64,000 nucleotides of DNA from an uncultured Bacillota bacterium (GTDB lineage Bacteria > Bacillota_I > Bacilli_A > RFN20 > CAG-288): positions 27,170 through 91,169 of the forward strand of contig CASDOO010000006.1 in assembly GCA_949282275.1 (NCBI GenBank), read 5' to 3'. The notes below the pieces were generated by a model. It saw only the letters and a program-made list of their open reading frames with translations, was not told the origin of the DNA and ran no database searches. This document shows, in pieces, positions 61,104 to 64,000 of the stretch (its first letter is position 1; every line of letters begins with the position of its first letter). The position numbers and the translations under genes are program-made.

Positions 61104-62077
61104 CTCATGATTTTGCGAAAGGGATCCAGAATCACGGGAAGGGAACTCCTCTTTGCGTCGCCGATGACAGCATCGTTCCAGAGTCTTACGATATTGTGCC
61201 TGGTCAAGAACTGAAGACCCTTGAGGAGACGGGATATCCGGTATATTTCCGTGCTGGCGACAGGAATCCTTGCTTCCGATATCGGAAGATCCCTTCCGTA
61301 GATCGAAAGTTCCTCTCCTTTCGTTCGCACGTGTTTTTTGCTTTCATAGTTTTCGTAGAGTCGGGGACATTCGTATTTCAGGAGACTTGGGATATTGTCG
61401 TAGACATACTTGTCGACCATGGTGATGGCAAAATAGGGCGTGATCGAATAATCCAATGGGTTAAGGTAGAGATGGTTGTAGAAATCAATGTCGATGATGC
61501 AACCATGGATTCTGCCATCCCCGCCAAGAATTTTGACTTCTTTGGCAATCCGCTCTTGGTGGCTTTCGTATCGGGCGAGAACGTCCTTTATCGTTTGGGC
61601 ATATTTTGTCAGGTTTTGATAGAAATATTCTAGGGGATGGTTTCCGACATTTTTCGCGGAACCGCCGTTCAAGAGGAGAAGCTTTCCCTTTTTTCCTGAC
61701 ATCAGGAACATGTAGATTTCTTCCTTCTTTATCATGAAAAGCTTTTCGAAAGAACGGTTAAATGTTATTCTTTCTTCAATTGAACGATAAAAGGCAAGGT
61801 AGTTTTTCTTTGTGATTTCGTGAATACCATCCCTATATTTAAGAAGAGGATTGGCCTTCTTTTTTGCAATCGGAAATGAAGAATCGTCTAATCTTTGTTT
61901 ATTTGTCGTTTCCTTTATTGATATGTACGACTCTTTGGATGAATCTTGCCTTTGTATCATGACACGGATGTTCCTTATGACAGGATTATTATAACGGAAA
62001 GGCATGTCCTTGCGAATGACTTTCCTTGTTTCGATCTTGATCGATAAGGAAAAATCCTTCTCGACGTTATCTGCCAC
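61100..62077 (-). CDS. Unrecognised 325-residue protein
   Basis: A soluble, basic protein. The central conserved-looking segment is GGDGRIHGCIIDIDFYNHLY followed by LNPLDYSITPYFAITMVDKY and VYDNIPSLLKYECPRLYENY. I do not recognise the family. The frame opens with GTG at 62077 without a ribosome site; ATG at MPFRYNN (24 residues later) is preceded by AAGG and may be the true start. It is followed by two ATGA-coupled small frames. No membrane segment or signal peptide. Confidence 0.65.
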   Translation of the reverse strand: MADNVEKDFSLSIKIETRKVIRKDMPFRYNNPVIRNIRVMIQRQDSSKESYISIKETTNKQRLDDSSFPIAKKKANPLLKYRDGIHEITKKNYLAFYRSIEERITFNRSFEKLFMIKKEEIYMFLMSGKKGKLLLLNGGSAKNVGNHPLEYFYQNLTKYAQTIKDVLARYESHQERIAKEVKILGGDGRIHGCIIDIDFYNHLYLNPLDYSITPYFAITMVDKYVYDNIPSLLKYECPRLYENYESKKHVRTKGEELSIYGRDLPISEARIPVASTEIYRISRLLKGLQFLTRHNIVRLWNDAVIGDAKRSSLPVILDPFRKIMR

Positions 62078-62208
62078 TTAAAACCTTTGTCCAAGGCGGT
62101 GAAAAGATGGGGAAAGATATGTCCGCATGAACGCCTTGCCTCTTTCTGACGGAATATGTCTAGGCAAAGAAGAACAAGGCTAGCTATTGTCTCGCGGCAT
62201 GGCGGATG

Positions 62209-63411
62209 CTATTCCAATTGCCTATCTGGGATTTCCATTCTTCCGAGCCATCGTTTCCCGGTAAAGTCAATCAGGAATCCTCCGATTGGCGCCGTGATGA
62301 AAATGGACAAGACTGCCACTGCCAAAACAATGCCTCCACATTCCAGTCCCATGGACAAGGCTATTCCGCCAATCGAGGCCTGAACCGTGGCTTTGGGAAT
62401 AAAGGCGAAGACGCAAAACAGCTTCTCCTTGAAGGTCATGCCCGTTTTGATCATGCAAAGGCAAACGCCTATAGACCTAAAGAATAGTCCGATCAGCAAG
62501 ACCAATATGCCGAATCCGCCGCTTTCCAGTACTGTGTCGAAATTGACGGCAGCGCCAACCAGAACAAAAAGAATGATTTCAAAGAATTTCCATATGCCAT
62601 TGAAGCCGTTTGACAATTCTTTCGCTTTTTCGGGCAGCTTGAACAAGACAATCATGCCCATCACCATGACGGCAAGAAGGGATGAAATGTCGAAATATTG
62701 CTGCAACAGTTCTTCCATGCCCAACAAGAGCAAGGACAATCCAAAGAATATAAGCACATTGATTGGAAGCGAAAAGTTGGTTTCCTTATAAAAAATGACA
62801 AGCAAAAATCCCATGACAATTCCCAAGGCGATTCCACACAATATTGTAATAGGCATAAGGCCGACCGATAAGGCATCGAATTTGCCGTTTTCGACGATTC
62901 CCAAAAAGGAATAGAAAAGAATGATGGTATATATGTCGTCTGCCGATGCGCCGGCAAGGACTATCTGGGGAATCGATTTTCTGGTATAGCCGGCATCGAT
63001 CAGCTTGATCATTCTCGTCGAGACGACTGCCGGAGAGACAGCGCCTAGGACACAACCGAGCAAGAAGCCCTCGAACCAGGAAAGATCGAGCAGGTAATGG
63101 GCGCTAATTCCGACGGCAACGATTTCAAAGGTCGCGGGAACAAAGCACATGAGAATCGCGGATCTTCCCACTTTCTTCAACTCCCTTAAATCCAGATTCA
63201 AGCCACTTCTTGTCAACACGATGACCAGGGCGATCTGACGCAATATGGATGAAATCTCCAGTATTTCCGGCGAAATCCAATTCAATACCGTTGGACCGAG
63301 CAGAACGCCGATGACCATCATTCCAACAAAGCCGGGAAGTCGAAGCTTTTCCAGCAAGAAACCTATCAGCCATCCAGTGATCAAGATCAAGCCTAAGGAC
63401 AGATAAACCAT
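62209..63411 (-). CDS. Cation:proton antiporter (CPA2/KefB-like)
   Basis: A 400-residue protein with about 12 membrane segments of the monovalent cation:proton antiporter-2 family. LRLPGFVGMMVIGVLLGPTV, TRSGLNLDLRELKKVGRSAI and GCVLGAVSPAVVSTRMIKLI are typical; ASADD (about residues 154-158) carries the paired Asp used for ion exchange. No RCK/TrkA domain follows, so this is the short type. AAAGGAGG precedes ATG 63411. The ion (Na+ or K+) cannot be told. Confidence 0.88.
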   Translation of the reverse strand: MVYLSLGLILITGWLIGFLLEKLRLPGFVGMMVIGVLLGPTVLNWISPEILEISSILRQIALVIVLTRSGLNLDLRELKKVGRSAILMCFVPATFEIVAVGISAHYLLDLSWFEGFLLGCVLGAVSPAVVSTRMIKLIDAGYTRKSIPQIVLAGASADDIYTIILFYSFLGIVENGKFDALSVGLMPITILCGIALGIVMGFLLVIFYKETNFSLPINVLIFFGLSLLLLGMEELLQQYFDISSLLAVMVMGMIVLFKLPEKAKELSNGFNGIWKFFEIILFVLVGAAVNFDTVLESGGFGILVLLIGLFFRSIGVCLCMIKTGMTFKEKLFCVFAFIPKATVQASIGGIALSMGLECGGIVLAVAVLSIFITAPIGGFLIDFTGKRWLGRMEIPDRQLE

Positions 63412-63697
63412 AGATTGCCTCCTTTGGTTATTGCCTGCCTTGTTGGAAAAAGCCGATAACTCTACAACAAAGCAGTTGTTGTAGAAGTCATCAGCTTGTT
63501 AAGCGGTTTTGAATTAATCAAGGGAGACTTCATTCCCTGAATTTATTTTACTCTTCTTATTCATTGGTTCAAGGAAATCCATGTGTCATGGCAAGAGGAT
63601 ATGGAAGATGGGCGGATTGGAATATCAATGGGCAAGGTCATACAATGGGAAGCCAAAGCAACGAAATGGGAAGTTCAAAGTCAAAAAGATCCTTTTC
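63412..63697. other. Intergenic region upstream of the antiporter
   Basis: Contains the inverted repeat at 63460-63484 and several short frames on both strands without ribosome sites or family likeness. Nothing else supported. Confidence 0.3.
63460..63484. promoter_or_regulatory. Inverted repeat upstream of the antiporter
   Basis: TCTACAACA and TGTTGTAGA are perfect 9-bp arms with a 7-base spacer. At about 50-70 bp upstream of the antiporter ATG it is placed for an operator; without a T run on either side it is a poor terminator. Confidence 0.5.
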
Positions 63698-63826
63698 CTA
63701 ATCTTGTTTCAGGGGCACAATTTTTGCCAATAGTCTGTTCTTAAGAGAGTTTTCAGGCTCTTGAAGCAATTTTAGTGGAATATCTAACAACACCACTTGA
63801 TTTTGTAAGTTATCCCTCTCTTGCAT
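63698..63826 (-). CDS. Possible 42-residue protein behind a repeat array
   Basis: An open frame starting MQERDNLQNQVVLLDIPLKL and ending KIVPLKQD. It lacks a ribosome site, and the likely promoter (-10 TATATA at 63826-63831) would start the RNA inside the frame, so the ATG may be wrong or the frame not coding. Kept because it directly follows the repeat array. Confidence 0.25.
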   Translation of the reverse strand: MQERDNLQNQVVLLDIPLKLLQEPENSLKNRLLAKIVPLKQD

Positions 63827-63853
63827 ATATAAAGTGGTTAATAAATTAATCAA
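63826..63853 (-). promoter_or_regulatory. Promoter next to the right-hand repeat array
   Basis: On the minus strand TTGATT (63848-63853) and TATATA (63826-63831) are 16 bases apart. Repeat copy 1 fills the spacer. Confidence 0.35.
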
Positions 63854-63880
63854 TGTGGTTAATAAATATGGTTAATAAAA
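63834..63880. repeat. Three direct repeats (TGGTTAATAAA)
   Basis: GTGGTTAATAAAT occurs at 63834-63846 and 63855-63867, and ATGGTTAATAAAA at 63868-63880. The layout, short direct repeats overlapping a minus-strand promoter, copies that at 32582-32694, with a different sequence. Confidence 0.7.
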
Positions 63881-63887
63881 ACATATT

Positions 63888-64000
63888 TTAAGCTTTTCCA
63901 TAAAGTAAATTTTTGTAGGAGTATCGTTTTTTGCCGAGGGTATCATTTCTCAAGTAGCCATATCGTTTACCTAATAGAGCTTCATTTATATAGTAGCCTA
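63888..64000 (-). CDS. C-terminal end of a gene running off the right edge
   Basis: The minus-strand frame enters from the right edge and ends at TAA 63888-63890, giving 37 visible residues such as NEALLGKRYGYLRNDTLGKK and RYSYKNLLYGKA. It is Tyr/Lys/Gly-rich with AT-rich codons. Too short to assign. Confidence 0.5.
   Translation of the reverse strand, partial: GYYINEALLGKRYGYLRNDTLGKKRYSYKNLLYGKA

Noticed and set aside
1..64000. tRNA, rRNA, riboswitch or prophage genes
   Set aside because: No cloverleaf, rRNA-like or conserved riboswitch core was noticed by reading, and no phage structural or integrase gene was seen. A covariance-model scan would be decisive.

Overview
The window is bacterial chromosome, most likely from a member of the Bacillota (Firmicutes), probably a gut-type Bacilli/Erysipelotrichia-like lineage. 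The evidence is RNase J, Spx, YlbF, a short peptide deformylase, an EcfA1-EcfA2-EcfT-TruA operon, an SDR-type mannonate oxidoreductase, AGGAGG-type ribosome sites and lipoproteins without outer-membrane machinery. Genes use the standard code, with TGA as stop. The lineage below phylum is inference. No rRNA, tRNA or CRISPR array was found.

Region 1 (1-14.3 kb) is carbohydrate catabolism. A divergent AraC-type regulator, cut by the left edge, faces a uronate operon: mannonate dehydratase, mannonate oxidoreductase, uronate isomerase, KDPG aldolase and KDG kinase. After a terminator come a membrane-anchored protein with a possible carbohydrate-binding domain, a four-helix membrane protein, a domain-swapped membrane-bound family 3 glycosidase and a large Ig-like lipoprotein.

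Region 2 (14.9-29 kb) is an AT-richer exopolysaccharide locus. Wzz, RmlB, two glycosyltransferases and an EpsG/Wzy polymerase lie on the minus strand; a glycosyltransferase, a Wzx flippase and LicD lie on the plus strand. Tail to tail with LicD is a three-gene unit: a lipoprotein binding protein, an ABC ATPase, and one 859-residue protein joining a double ABC permease, a winged helix and a LicC/PntC-like cytidylyltransferase. This looks like a module that imports a phosphocholine- or phosphonate-type headgroup, activates it with CTP and passes it to LicD. It is the most unusual content here.

Region 3 (29-36.5 kb) is accessory. It holds an AAA/DUF4143 ATPase whose end runs into an IS3-family remnant, an AlbA_2/RecG-like regulator behind nine 12-13-bp repeats, an O-antigen-ligase-like protein, an unrecognised protein and an anchored CxxC protein.

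Region 4 (36.5-48.9 kb) is housekeeping: CoaD, RsmD, YlbF, peptide deformylase, RNase J, Maf, a Cys-less membrane EIIB-like protein, NAD kinase, a CYTH protein, Spx, a CDP-alcohol phosphatidyltransferase, TruA, the ECF energy-coupling module and dCMP deaminase.

Region 5 (49-59.7 kb) has two large lipoproteins, one with eight tandem modules, behind a LacI/CcpA-like site. A xylose/xylan cluster follows: AraC regulator, xylose isomerase, xylulokinase and a GH43 enzyme. Region 6 (59.7-64 kb) has a membrane protein, a translationally coupled set of unknown genes with one interrupted reading frame, a cation:proton antiporter, a second short repeat array and a partial gene at the right edge.

Across the window, several genes without a ribosome-binding site begin 6-13 bases after a -10 box, so leaderless or nearly leaderless mRNAs look common.
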